58,131 nt of DNA from an uncultured Armatimonadota bacterium. GTDB lineage: Bacteria; Armatimonadota; Fimbriimonadia; Fimbriimonadales; Fimbriimonadaceae. The notes beneath the pieces were generated by a model. It had not been told where the DNA came from. It did no database searches and saw only the letters and a program-made list of their open reading frames with translations. Of this stretch, positions 1 through 8,351 are shown in pieces. Each line of letters begins with the position of its first letter. Position 1 is the first letter of the stretch. The position numbers were made by a program, and so were the translations under genes. The stretch lies in NCBI GenBank assembly GCA_903904815.1, contig CAIVDU010000086.1, positions 1 to 58,131 of the forward strand, given 5' to 3'.

Positions 1-1155
1 AACACCGTTACCGCTCTCCGGAATTCTCAGGGAACTGTCCGAGTAAGCCTTGGGAAAGAGCTCCTGCGTATAGAGGAGATCGGAAAGCGGAATCGCCGCC
101 ATGCTGACGTACTTGCCATAATCGCCGGCATCGTACCAACCACCGTGGACATCCCGGGTCTTCGAATTGTCGGAGAGATAGGGAGCGTGCCGGTCGCTCG
201 GATGGCCTTCCGCACGCGCATAGATACCCGCGTACTGCTTCTCAAGCGGCATCCCCGACCGCTGGAGATAGTAATAGCGAGCCGCGTCTCTCCCCAAACC
301 ACCGTAAGGGTCCGAAGAGATCGTGAAACTGTAACTCGGCTTGATTCCCAAAGTCTGAATGCGATACGTTCCCGGGGTTTTGAACGAGGTGAAGTCTGCG
401 GTCAGGACGTTGTCTCCGGAGACTGAGTCGCGTTCGGAAACGAGGGAAAGTTTTCCGATGAATACAGCCTCTCCAGTTTTGGAGTCGATCACCCGGAAGG
501 GGCTACCGGCGTGGACCGAGAGCCCACCCGGGAACTGCGAAACAATCGCCGTCTTCTTTCCATCTTGGAAATATCCCACCTGGTTCACCTTGATGGCAGG
601 ATAGGTCTTCTCCGGGTCCGGCGAGGCAATCTGCACATTCTTGACCCAGATCGTTTGGTCGCCGGACGCAAGCGATCCGAGCAGGAGGACGTGGGATCCT
701 TCGAAGTGGAACTCGGGCTTGAGACGTTGGAAGTCGACGAGTGGCACTTTGACCGTTTGCCACTGCGTGGTGACGGAAAACTCGGCCCCTGACTTGAGAA
801 CCGCATCGGCACTTTGGTTCCGATAACGATCTCTCAGGCCGATCGAAAACTGTTCTCCGCCGTCGGCGCCTTTAATGTCAAATTGAATGGCCCCCTTCGC
901 CAGATATGGCTGCAAGTCAAGCGTCCGCCAACCTTCCAATGGCAGCATCGCTTGCCACCCTCCTTGGGCCGGAATGGTGGAGTGGACCTTCAGGACTCCC
1001 GCCTGGAAGGGCAACCGACCATCCGAACTGGTCTCGAACTGGCACCCGCCATATGGCATGAGTTGAAGCGCCGGGTATTCACTCCCAACCAGAGGAACCT
1101 GCGGCAATTGGGGAGCTCCCGGGGGAGCGAGTAGCAAGAGTAGGGGAATCATCAT
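1..1155 (-). CDS. Glycoside hydrolase family 9 endoglucanase, 5' part (cut by window edge)
   Basis: Reading the minus strand from the double ATG at 1153-1155/1150-1152 gives an open frame of about 385 codons that leaves the window at base 1. It opens with a hydrophobic signal peptide (MMIPLLLLLAPPGA). A beta-sandwich carbohydrate-binding-like region follows at about residues 30-160, then a CelD_N-type Ig domain starting near KVNQVGYFQDGKKTA, then the start of the catalytic barrel with DVHGGWYDAGDYGKYV. The DAGD aspartates are the GH9 catalytic base motif. The expected role is extracellular cleavage of beta-1,4-glucan. The gene starts 26 bases after the LacI gene on the same strand, so the two probably share a transcript. 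The acid Glu near the C-terminus lies outside the window. Confidence 0.9.
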   Translation of the reverse strand, partial: MMIPLLLLLAPPGAPQLPQVPLVGSEYPALQLMPYGGCQFETSSDGRLPFQAGVLKVHSTIPAQGGWQAMLPLEGWRTLDLQPYLAKGAIQFDIKGADGGEQFSIGLRDRYRNQSADAVLKSGAEFSVTTQWQTVKVPLVDFQRLKPEFHFEGSHVLLLGSLASGDQTIWVKNVQIASPDPEKTYPAIKVNQVGYFQDGKKTAIVSQFPGGLSVHAGSPFRVIDSKTGEAVFIGKLSLVSERDSVSGDNVLTADFTSFKTPGTYRIQTLGIKPSYSFTISSDPYGGLGRDAARYYYLQRSGMPLEKQYAGIYARAEGHPSDRHAPYLSDNSKTRDVHGGWYDAGDYGKYVSMAAIPLSDLLYTQELFPKAYSDSSLRIPESGNGV

Positions 1156-1181
1156 GTCGGTTTCGTACCGTTCGAGGAAAG

Positions 1182-2186
1182 TTAGGTCGTAGAGCCGACC
1201 CGCAACCGGACCGGAAGTTGAGTTTCAAGCGGGCCATCCTGATCGTTAATCTCGGCCTCCAGACGTTGAACGGAAGCGTAGGCGACCGACTGCCAATTTG
1301 CCTCCACCGTGGTCAGGTCCCACCGAGGTATTTGAGACGGTTTCATCCCGTTGAAGCCAACCACTGCGACATCGCCCGGGACCGAAATGCCAGCGGCCAG
1401 GAGCTGCGAGCACGCAAGGTCGGCCGTCTCATCCGCCCAGCAAACGATGCCAGTTGGCCCACTCCGCGTTTTGAGCCAGGTTAGGTCTTCCCCACTGATC
1501 GCTTCATCGGGTCCGTCTGAAGCGGTCCGCACCGCCAGTTCGACTCCCATTTCGCGAGCGATCTCCTCAAGGGCCGAAAGACGGTGAGCAACCGACCCTC
1601 CGCGAGTCATGTTGGGAAACAGGGCTAAAAGCTTCTTGTGTCCTCGGGCAGCGAGGTGCTCCAGCTGCAATCGCGCCCCCGCGGATCCATCCGCCGTGAC
1701 AAGCGGAAGGCCGAGTACCGGTTCGACGAGAGCAACCGACGGCAGCCCTGCGCGAACGATCAATTCCGCAAGCTGGTCAGTTGGCCAGGAGGCCAAGATA
1801 AGGCCGTCATTTCTGCCATCGCAAAGCTTACGGATGACTTTCGCCTCGGTGCCCGCCTCGGGAGACGTGTGAAGCAGGAGATCAAGCTTAAGATCGGAAC
1901 AAGCCACCTGAAGTCCCGAAATGATCTCCAGCAGGAAGGGGCTCTTTCCAATCCGAGGGTCGAATCCGTAGAACACCCCGATGACGTTGGTGCGACTTCC
2001 CTTAAGAGAGCGTGCCAGCGAGTTCGCATGATAATTAAGCCGCTCGGCGACCATCAAGACGGTATCCCGAGTTTTTTGGGAGACCCTCGTCCCGGATTTT
2101 GTGGCGTGCAAAACCACTGAAGCGGTCGATCGACTCACTCCCGCCTCCCTCGCAATATCGTCCAGCGTCGCCCGATTAACCCTCAT
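1182..2186 (-). CDS. LacI-family transcriptional regulator (upstream of GH9)
   Basis: A 334-residue protein with an N-terminal LacI helix-turn-helix (TLDDIAREAGVSRSTASVVL, about residues 5-25), hinge helix (NSLARSLKGSRTNVIGV) and a periplasmic-binding-protein-like effector domain ending in the FNGMKPSQIPRWDLTTVE region. An in-frame start at 2270 exists. The ATG at 2186 is preferred because the HTH begins directly after it and because an inverted repeat (GTGAT-tct-ATCAC, 2203-2215) would otherwise lie inside the gene. It lies directly upstream of the GH9 cellulase on the same strand, so it probably senses a plant-polymer sugar and controls its own operon. The ligand is unknown. Confidence 0.9.
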   Translation of the reverse strand: MRVNRATLDDIAREAGVSRSTASVVLHATKSGTRVSQKTRDTVLMVAERLNYHANSLARSLKGSRTNVIGVFYGFDPRIGKSPFLLEIISGLQVACSDLKLDLLLHTSPEAGTEAKVIRKLCDGRNDGLILASWPTDQLAELIVRAGLPSVALVEPVLGLPLVTADGSAGARLQLEHLAARGHKKLLALFPNMTRGGSVAHRLSALEEIAREMGVELAVRTASDGPDEAISGEDLTWLKTRSGPTGIVCWADETADLACSQLLAAGISVPGDVAVVGFNGMKPSQIPRWDLTTVEANWQSVAYASVQRLEAEINDQDGPLETQLPVRLRVGSTT

Positions 2187-2202
2187 ATCGCATGAATCAT
2201 CG

Positions 2203-2215
2203 GTGATTCTATCAC
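2203..2215. promoter_or_regulatory. Candidate LacI operator GTGAT-tct-ATCAC
   Basis: Perfect 5-bp inverted repeat with a 3-bp centre, 17 bases upstream of the ATG of the LacI gene (2186). The position suits autorepression of the lacI-GH9 unit. Assignment to this regulator is inferred from position only. Confidence 0.4.
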
Positions 2216-2348
2216 GAATTGCTGAACAACGCACGGCCCTCGGGACTGATCGCCACGAAGTTCGACTCATCAGGTGCGACGAGATGACCTAAAGGTTTGC
2301 CGGTCTGCAGAAACCACAGGCAGGCCTCAGCAATCCAAACGAAGTTAA

Positions 2349-2837
2349 GAAATCTGTTCCATCGGAGCCAACATCCAGTGCCTCACGCATGAGCAGCATC
2401 CGATTCAGTTTGCCTCGACGTACCCGATGGGCCTGATCGTGGGATTCCCGATCACTCACCGCGACATGAACGGACTTGACCCCAAAGGCAAGATCCTTGA
2501 CCCGAACCCAATCAATATTGGCAACGACGTATGGATTGGAAAAGATGTAAGCATCTTCGGAGGAGTCACGATCGGCAATGGCTGCATTATCGGGGCCAAG
2601 GCGTTAGTGAACAAAGATTGCGTCCCGTACGGAATCTACGGGGGAATTCCGGCCAAGTTGATTCGACTCCGGTTCTCCGAGGACGTCATCGAGCAACTAC
2701 TCGATCTCAAGTGGTGGGACTGGTCCACCGAGAAACTGCGAGCCAACGCGACCTTCTTCGACACCGACTTCACGACCTACCAGGGTCGCCTCAGCGACCT
2801 TGTGGTCGAACCGGCTCTAGCTTCGATCCCAGCATAA
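2349..2837 (+). pseudogene. CatB-like hexapeptide acetyltransferase, N-terminally truncated remnant
   Basis: The first ATG is at 2427 (136 residues), but family-like sequence continues upstream in the same frame to a TAA at 2346: EICSIGANIQ and HEQHPIQFASTYP resemble the CSIG...HPxxxxST block of xenobiotic/streptogramin-type acetyltransferases. The retained part holds left-handed beta-helix turns (IGNDVWIGKDVSIFGGVTIG, GCIIGAKALVNKDC) and the C-terminal VPYGIYGGIPAKLIRLRF segment. The N-terminal coils of the usual roughly 200-residue enzyme are absent, and only about 160 bases separate it from the divergent LacI start. It is best read as a decayed or 5'-deleted gene. A short functional form starting at 2427 cannot be excluded. 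Confidence 0.65.
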
Positions 2838-2898
2838 GGTTTTCGCCCATTTGAGCCCTGCCGAGAAATAGCGCTTCCTCGACTGGCCAGACTATTTG

Positions 2899-3918
2899 TC
2901 AAACCGTATCCCCGAGCACAAGCTTGCCCTGAGTCAGCGTTTCGGCCGCAACCGCGCCGCCGTCAATTAGGTCGCACAGTAGCTTGATTGCCAGGCGACT
3001 AGTCGTCGTCTTGCCGACATCGAAGCTCGTGATGGTTCGAACGTTTGGGGTGGGTGCGCCACCGTCGCCATCAAACCCAGTGATCGCTAAGTCTTCCGGA
3101 ACGCGAATTCCGGATCGCTCACAGGAGCGTAACAAAGCAGTGGCTCGAACCTCATTGAAACAGAACACGACACTCGGTTTGGGGTCCATCGCCAAGAACT
3201 GCGACGCCTCGACAAGCGAGGGGTTTTCCAGCCTCAGAATCCGGTGCTCTGGCAGCTCGACCCCCTGTTTTGCCAGCGTGCGCCTCAGTGCCGCCAACCG
3301 CTCTACCGCCGCGAACACCGGCGCACCACTGCGGTCGAAGTAAGCGACCGATCGGTGCCCACGTGATAGCACGTGCTCCGCAAGCATCTCCATACCGGAT
3401 GCGCTATCGCATCGAACGCACGGCAGTCCCGGATAGGGATCATCCAGCGCGATCGCCCGGACGTGGCTCGACGCCAACCCAGCCGCGACCACGTCCTCCA
3501 TGGCAGGAACGATGACCACTCCGTCGACTAACCCCCCACACATTCGGGACACGGCGGTCCGGGCATCTTCGTCGGAGCGATGGTGATGCAGCAGGATGTC
3601 GAGTCCAGACTCCGATGCTGCATCACGGATCGTTCGAATCAAATCCATCCAGTAAGGATTCGGAGAGTCCCACGCATCCTTCGGAATCCAAAAGCTTATG
3701 CAGTTGGTGCGTCCGCGCAAGACCGACTGCATCAACGGATTCGGATTATAGTTGAGCACCTTAGCGGCGTTCAGGACGCGCTCCCGGGTGGCGAGAGACA
3801 GCCGCACCGTTTCGCCACGGTTGTTCATGACCAGCGAAACGGTCGTGAGGGACACTCCGGCAAGTCGGGCGACGTCTTCACGGCCAGGACGATTGGGCTT
3901 CATAACTTTTGCGTTCAC
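2899..3918 (-). CDS. LacI-family transcriptional regulator
   Basis: 339 residues from a GTG at 3918 that has a purine-rich GGGAAAA just upstream; an in-frame ATG at 3903 is the alternative. The HTH is REDVARLAGVSLTTVSLVMN (about residues 13-32), followed by a hinge (NPNPLMQSVLRGRTNCISF) and a sugar-binding-type effector domain with the conserved DLAITGFDGD motif near the C-terminus. The gene begins 30 bases downstream of the secreted protein gene that ends at 3949 and runs the same way, so it may be the last gene of that unit. No convincing palindrome was seen directly upstream. Ligand unknown. Confidence 0.88.
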   Translation of the reverse strand: MNAKVMKPNRPGREDVARLAGVSLTTVSLVMNNRGETVRLSLATRERVLNAAKVLNYNPNPLMQSVLRGRTNCISFWIPKDAWDSPNPYWMDLIRTIRDAASESGLDILLHHHRSDEDARTAVSRMCGGLVDGVVIVPAMEDVVAAGLASSHVRAIALDDPYPGLPCVRCDSASGMEMLAEHVLSRGHRSVAYFDRSGAPVFAAVERLAALRRTLAKQGVELPEHRILRLENPSLVEASQFLAMDPKPSVVFCFNEVRATALLRSCERSGIRVPEDLAITGFDGDGGAPTPNVRTITSFDVGKTTTSRLAIKLLCDLIDGGAVAAETLTQGKLVLGDTV

Positions 3919-3948
3919 GGTTTTTCCCGACGCGCGCCGTATTTTGAC

Positions 3949-5022
3949 CTAACCGCCAGCTAGCTTCTTCAAGTACGCGGACCCTTCCGACTTCGGCGCG
4001 AGCGGGGGCGCCAGCGGTACGCGAGGCGCGCCTCCTCCGCCAACGTGCTCAACCGAATTATTATCTACTACGGAGAGACTCTTGAGGAGTTCGTTCAGGT
4101 CATGGACCCAAGCCGCGTTCTTCCCGCCGTCGCTACTAAAGCTGTATCCGAATCGATTCCGAAACTCTTCCCTCACCCCAGACTCGGCACAGATGTTGGC
4201 TGCATCCCACCCGGAATCGTCGCACAAGTACGCGCCGTAGTCTTGGAGCGCCCGAAACAGAATGCGTCCGGGCTTGGTCATCAAACCCAGGTCCTCCGCT
4301 TTGACCCCGGGCCGAATAGCCAGCAACGAGCCCATGACCAGAGTTCGATTGGCGCCCTGATAGCCCTTGCTCGCATTTCCGTCAGAACGATCCGCCGGCC
4401 ACCGAAATCCGGTTCGGTCCGATCCGTAATACAGGTACTTGCCCCAAACCTCGATCTTGATGGCGTGTCGAATCGGCGCGTCCGTCGAGAACTCGCCTTT
4501 CCGAATCGTGCCCCCCATCACCGAGAGGCCGGAGCCAAAATGGCTTCCGCTGATCCCATCCCCGTAGAGATTGCTCTTGTTCGATTCCCAGCCCCAAATG
4601 GGTCCGTTCGGAGTCGGACGACAGGTCGGCTCTAGACTCCGGATAGTCTCTCCATCCGGCTGAAGAAAGGCGGCCGCCTCATTCGGGGTGTAGTGCTCGG
4701 TGGCATCCGCCACCACGAACGTGCTCGGCACTTGCCATTTGCCGAGCGGTCGAGAAGAATTTCTGCGCTTGTTCCAATCCCCGGGCTGAAACCAGTCGAC
4801 CCACGGATCCGTCGCCTTTACCACCACCAAGTGGTCGTCATCCACATCCCAGAAGTTGGCAGAGGGCAATTTGGCCGGAACATAAACCGCCTTCGAACCA
4901 ATCGGCATGTTCCAAATACTATTGGTCGCAAACGGCCAAAGAAATGGATCTCGTTGCCCTTCCGGAAGAATGCCGACGCTTGAAGTTGAAGTAAGGATTG
5001 AAATCGCGAGAAGGGTTAGCAA
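3949..5022 (-). CDS. Secreted protein of unknown function
   Basis: 357 residues starting from a TTG at 5022 (no ATG occurs nearby in frame). The N-terminus is a signal peptide (LLTLLAISILTSTSSVG). The mature part carries GSHFGSGLSVMGGTIRKGE, RHAIKIEVWGKYLYYG, GFRWPADR and ALQDYGAYLCDDSGWD. This set of motifs resembles an uncharacterised exported family seen in soil bacteria, recalled from general knowledge and not searched. No catalytic residues can be assigned. The C-terminus is low-complexity and rich in Pro, Gly and Ala. It lies between the lipoprotein-like/prepilin-like genes and a LacI regulator on the same strand, which fits a polymer-related envelope or extracellular role. Confidence 0.75.
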   Translation of the reverse strand: MLTLLAISILTSTSSVGILPEGQRDPFLWPFATNSIWNMPIGSKAVYVPAKLPSANFWDVDDDHLVVVKATDPWVDWFQPGDWNKRRNSSRPLGKWQVPSTFVVADATEHYTPNEAAAFLQPDGETIRSLEPTCRPTPNGPIWGWESNKSNLYGDGISGSHFGSGLSVMGGTIRKGEFSTDAPIRHAIKIEVWGKYLYYGSDRTGFRWPADRSDGNASKGYQGANRTLVMGSLLAIRPGVKAEDLGLMTKPGRILFRALQDYGAYLCDDSGWDAANICAESGVREEFRNRFGYSFSSDGGKNAAWVHDLNELLKSLSVVDNNSVEHVGGGGAPRVPLAPPLAPKSEGSAYLKKLAGG

Positions 5023-5103
5023 GCAGAGAACTCCATAAGGCAGAGATTTGAGAGACGAACGCGAAGACCATCTCGATCCAACGAAAGAAATAGCGTGCGT
5101 CGG

Positions 5104-5328
5104 CTACGGGCCAGCATGTTTTCCAACGTTCTTCGGTGGACCAGCCTTTTCGCTTGCCTTGGCCAACTTTGCCAGGACGTCCGGAGAAGGCCGGGTTCCA
5201 CCGAAGTGCGCCTGCTCATCTTTGGTCATTTCCGTTCCCGAAGAACTGTTACAACCGAGGGTGAGCGGCACGAGCACAACGGCGGCAATCCAAAGCCGCT
5301 TCAAGGTCAACCTTGGCTCCGGTCCCAC
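5104..5328 (-). CDS. Small lipoprotein-like protein
   Basis: 74 residues: a basic start ([13 protein letters not shown]), one hydrophobic stretch ([13 protein letters not shown]) that could end in a lipobox Cys at about residue 26, then a short hydrophilic tail with [20 protein letters not shown]. The Thr three residues before the Cys makes the lipobox imperfect. The start overlaps the end of the prepilin-like gene by 22 bases, which suggests translational coupling. Function unknown. Confidence 0.55.
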   Translation of the reverse strand: MGPEPRLTLKRLWIAAVVLVPLTLGCNSSSGTEMTKDEQAHFGGTRPSPDVLAKLAKASEKAGPPKNVGKHAGP

Positions 5329-6098
5329 ATATTCTTCGCTGGCTGGTTGAAGAAGTCGGGATCCGTCTGCGTTGGGGAGAGGGCCTTTGCATGACTGTCC
5401 GCGAAGCTGAAGATCGCCTTGCCGGTTGAGTCGGTTGTCACCGCCCCATTGGGTCCGTACGGGAAGGCTGTCGACGGATTACGAGATCCATCCGGCGTCA
5501 ATGCCCCAATGCCCAGGAATTCAATCCAGGTGAACCCGTAGAACGGACACGAATAGAGCGTGGTGTTATCGCTCCCGACCGAGACAAGAACATCATTGTG
5601 CCGTTCTGCCATAGCAATCGTCGCCGCTGGTTGGACGATTTGCGACGAGGTCGGAGAGGGTTGAGACCAGTAGCCGTTGCCATCTTCCCAGAGTCCAAAG
5701 ACGCCTTGCGCCGTGTAGTTGTAGTTTTGGGCCGCGTTCGGCGCGAAAGAAATGCCGACGCCATTCCAACTGATCGGCGAGTCGGGTTTGGAGTCGATCG
5801 GGGACCTAAAAATGTTGTAGGTCTGCGCGTAGGGCTCTAGAGCCATCGCCCAACCGTAGCACCAATTGGCCCCTTGCCAGTCCTCGCGATTCCTCATGGC
5901 AAGCGGAGTCGTATCCTCATTGTCGTTCTCGTAGAGCACCAGGGCGGTGCCGAGCTGCTTCAAATTTGAAACCGTAACCGATTTCTTGGCTGCCAGCTTT
6001 GCCTGGGCGAATACGGGAAAAAGTATTGCAGCCAGGATCGCGATAATCGCGATAACGACGAGAAGTTCAATCAGTGTAAACGCTTTTTTTAGCTTCAT
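5307..6098 (-). CDS. Prepilin-type N-terminal cleavage/methylation domain protein (H-X9-DG-like)
   Basis: 263 residues. The N-terminus [19 protein letters not shown] is a class III (type IV pilin-like) signal with the cleavage site before FTLIE, followed by [27 protein letters not shown], which is typical of the DUF1559-like pseudopilins abundant in Planctomycetes and Armatimonadota. The C-terminal [12 protein letters not shown] is a variant of the H-X9-DG segment. The protein is expected to be processed by a prepilin peptidase and displayed at the envelope. Its exact role is unknown in the family. It heads the minus-strand group 6098-2899. Confidence 0.88.
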   Translation of the reverse strand: MKLKKAFTLIELLVVIAIIAILAAILFPVFAQAKLAAKKSVTVSNLKQLGTALVLYENDNEDTTPLAMRNREDWQGANWCYGWAMALEPYAQTYNIFRSPIDSKPDSPISWNGVGISFAPNAAQNYNYTAQGVFGLWEDGNGYWSQPSPTSSQIVQPAATIAMAERHNDVLVSVGSDNTTLYSCPFYGFTWIEFLGIGALTPDGSRNPSTAFPYGPNGAVTTDSTGKAIFSFADSHAKALSPTQTDPDFFNQPAKNMWDRSQG

Positions 6099-6196
6099 TG
6101 CTTAATCCCAGCCCGGTCGCTAAGGACCAGCACACTGAATTGTAACATAGGTTTAGCAAAACCACGAACTTGTTGGTGAAACGAAAATATTTGCGG

Positions 6197-7609
6197 TTAG
6201 TTATAAGGAGCCGATGCGGCTGATTCCTGTTTTGCTGCGGGAGAAATGACCGCCCCTGGAAGGGTGAAATAGAACGTGGCGCCCTCCCCAACCTGTCCCT
6301 CTGCCCAGATATCACCGCCGTGCTTCGAGATGATTCGGCTGACCGTTGTCAAGCCAATCCCACTGCCAGGGAATTCCGATGCGCTGTGGAGCCGCTCAAA
6401 GGGTTTGAACAGCATGTCGGCATACGCCATGTCGAAACCAGCGCCGTTATCCTTGATGAAGAAAGCCACCTTTCCGTCAATCAAGGACTGACCGAACTCA
6501 ATAGACGCCGTTTCTCGATGAGAAGAGAATTTGAATGCGTTTCTAAGCATGTTCTCGAGAACTACTTGCATGAGCCCCGCCGACGCTTGCACGTACATGT
6601 CCGGCTTGATCGTGACCTGAATGTCGCGAGCCGGTTCAGCCTGCTTGAGTCGCTCGGTGATTGAGCTCGAGATAGCGCTTAAGTTAACGTCAGTCGCCTC
6701 AATAACGACGCTGTCCGTCTTGGAAAGCGAGAGCAAGTCATCGACAAGAACCCCCATCTGCTTGCTCGTTTCCACGATGCGCTCGAGCATCTGTGCCGAG
6801 TCCTCGTCGAGCATTGCTTTGGACTCCTGAAGAACGATTTTCCCAAAGCTGTTGATTCGGCGGATGGGGGCGTTTAAGTCGTGGGCGACCGCGGCGGTAA
6901 AGTTCGACAGTCCCGCATTCAGTTCGCGTAGCTCGGAAGTCCTTTTTTCAACGGTTCGCTCAAGCGACTGATTCATTTCCAGAAGGCCAATTCGAGCTTC
7001 ATTCAAATCATCGAGAGCAACTTGTCGCTGAATCACGAGAAAGAACAGAGAACCCAACAACGCGCTCGAAATGGGGTACATCACGGTAACCGGCACTGCG
7101 AGCTTGAGCGCCATCTTAAGCGCGATGTCCGACGGTAGAAAGAACGTCCAAACGATACCGTTCAACCCGAGGACCAACCCAAAGAGGACGAGGTCTCTTA
7201 TTCGGACCGACCCGGGTTTCGGGCAGAGATGTCTTTGAAATAGTGCCCCGATTGCTCCGGCGAAAATGATTGCTCCAGAACCCGCTAGCGTGCCGGTGCC
7301 CCCTAAAAACATACGATAGGGAACGCAGATGCACACGGCCACCAGCGCGCTTTCCCAGCCAGCCGCTAATCCCGATAGCCCCACGAGGACCACGCGGGCA
7401 TCAATGACAATCCCGTCGCCGATTCTCAGCGGGGTTTGCATGCTTACGAGAGTGACGAATCCAAACAGAAGCCCGGTCAGAACGCTCTTTGTTCTTGAGG
7501 AGAACTTCGAAAAGTAAGGCTGAGCGAGAGCAAGCAAGAGTACGAGAGCCAAGCACGTCGAAGTGCTCTCCCAAAGAGAAACTAAGAATCTTTTCGTCTC
7601 TACGGTCAT
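6197..7609 (-). CDS. Sensor histidine kinase with LytS-type 5TM domain
   Basis: 470 residues. Residues about 10-200 are membrane segments matching the 5TMR_LYT sensor type (GLLFGFVTLVSM, DARVVLVGLSGLAAGW, YRMFLGGTGTLAGSG). A coiled linker follows (about 205-235), then a HisKA domain with the phospho-acceptor His in AVAHDLNAPIRRI (about residue 245). The ATPase domain has an N-box (ENMLRNAFKFS), G1 (IKDNGAGFD), F-box (FKPFERLH) and G2 (GSGIGLTTV). All catalytic boxes are present. No response regulator lies next to it, so its partner must be encoded elsewhere. The His box is of the phytochrome-like HDLxAP kind. The stimulus is unknown. Confidence 0.92.
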   Translation of the reverse strand: MTVETKRFLVSLWESTSTCLALVLLLALAQPYFSKFSSRTKSVLTGLLFGFVTLVSMQTPLRIGDGIVIDARVVLVGLSGLAAGWESALVAVCICVPYRMFLGGTGTLAGSGAIIFAGAIGALFQRHLCPKPGSVRIRDLVLFGLVLGLNGIVWTFFLPSDIALKMALKLAVPVTVMYPISSALLGSLFFLVIQRQVALDDLNEARIGLLEMNQSLERTVEKRTSELRELNAGLSNFTAAVAHDLNAPIRRINSFGKIVLQESKAMLDEDSAQMLERIVETSKQMGVLVDDLLSLSKTDSVVIEATDVNLSAISSSITERLKQAEPARDIQVTIKPDMYVQASAGLMQVVLENMLRNAFKFSSHRETASIEFGQSLIDGKVAFFIKDNGAGFDMAYADMLFKPFERLHSASEFPGSGIGLTTVSRIISKHGGDIWAEGQVGEGATFYFTLPGAVISPAAKQESAASAPYN

Positions 7610-7767
7610 GCCAGGTCGGTCCCAGGACAGGGGCGCTTATCCAGCTTCGGCCTCGCCTACTTTATATGATGGCTTAACACCGCAAATACGCGAGACTTCT
7701 TACAAGGATTCTGCACGCGCTATAGACTGGAGTCGGTCGAAATCTTAACAATTGGCACATCCAGTAC

Positions 7768-8172
7768 CTAACGATTAAGCCAAGAGCCCACAACACGGCT
7801 CATGCCGATAGGTTGCACTCGGAATCCAGCCTTCTCGTACAATGCCTCAGCATCGTCGGTCTGAAGGTAGATGTGTTGGCCTGGGACCGAATCGGCGAGA
7901 AGTCGCAGGATTTCAGTTGCAATTCCCCGCCGACGGTGGGCGGGCGCAGTCCAGATGTCGACGACATAGGCATTGCACACTCCATCCGAAAGGATGCGCC
8001 CGTTTCCGACAATCTCCTCGCCGGCAAAGACGAAGACATTCAAATGGCTCCCCTCGGCCGACCGGCGATACTCTTCCGGCGTCCGGCCATTACAGAACTC
8101 CCCCGCAACAAGGGCCGCCTTAAGCGCGTCCCAATCGACAACCGATAAGTCCGTTTCGTAGCGATATTTCAT
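7768..8172 (-). CDS. GNAT-family N-acetyltransferase
   Basis: 134 residues from the ATG at 8172 (MKYRYETDLS); an upstream in-frame start at 8229 only adds non-conserved sequence. The acetyl-CoA-binding motif A is visible as VVDIWTAPAHRRRGIATEILRLL (R/Q-x-x-G-x-G/A type), and the fold ends with LYEKAGFRVQPIGMSRVV. It would transfer an acetyl group from acetyl-CoA to an amine; the substrate cannot be told from the sequence. It stands alone between the kinase and the AfsR-like regulator. Confidence 0.85.
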   Translation of the reverse strand: MKYRYETDLSVVDWDALKAALVAGEFCNGRTPEEYRRSAEGSHLNVFVFAGEEIVGNGRILSDGVCNAYVVDIWTAPAHRRRGIATEILRLLADSVPGQHIYLQTDDAEALYEKAGFRVQPIGMSRVVGSWLNR

Positions 8173-8351
8173 GACTTCGTCGCCGCTAGTATTGCAGCTT
8201 GAACCGATTTTCAGAGACCTAAGACTCAATCACCGCATTGCTCAATCAAGCCGGCGAGCGCTGCCTTCGGGAGTTCGACCCGCTCCGTAAGGACACTACC
8301 CGCAGTGGTCGGGGCATGATTCGCGTCTCCGCTGCGCGCCCACCAACTTTT

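Noticed and set aside
27-302. Arg/Ser-rich 91-residue open frame
   Set aside because: It lies in another frame of the GH9 gene, whose translation has clear domain motifs.
5016-5219. 67-residue minus-strand frame as an alternative start for the secreted protein
   Set aside because: It is in a different frame and lacks a signal peptide; the TTG at 5022 gives a proper one.
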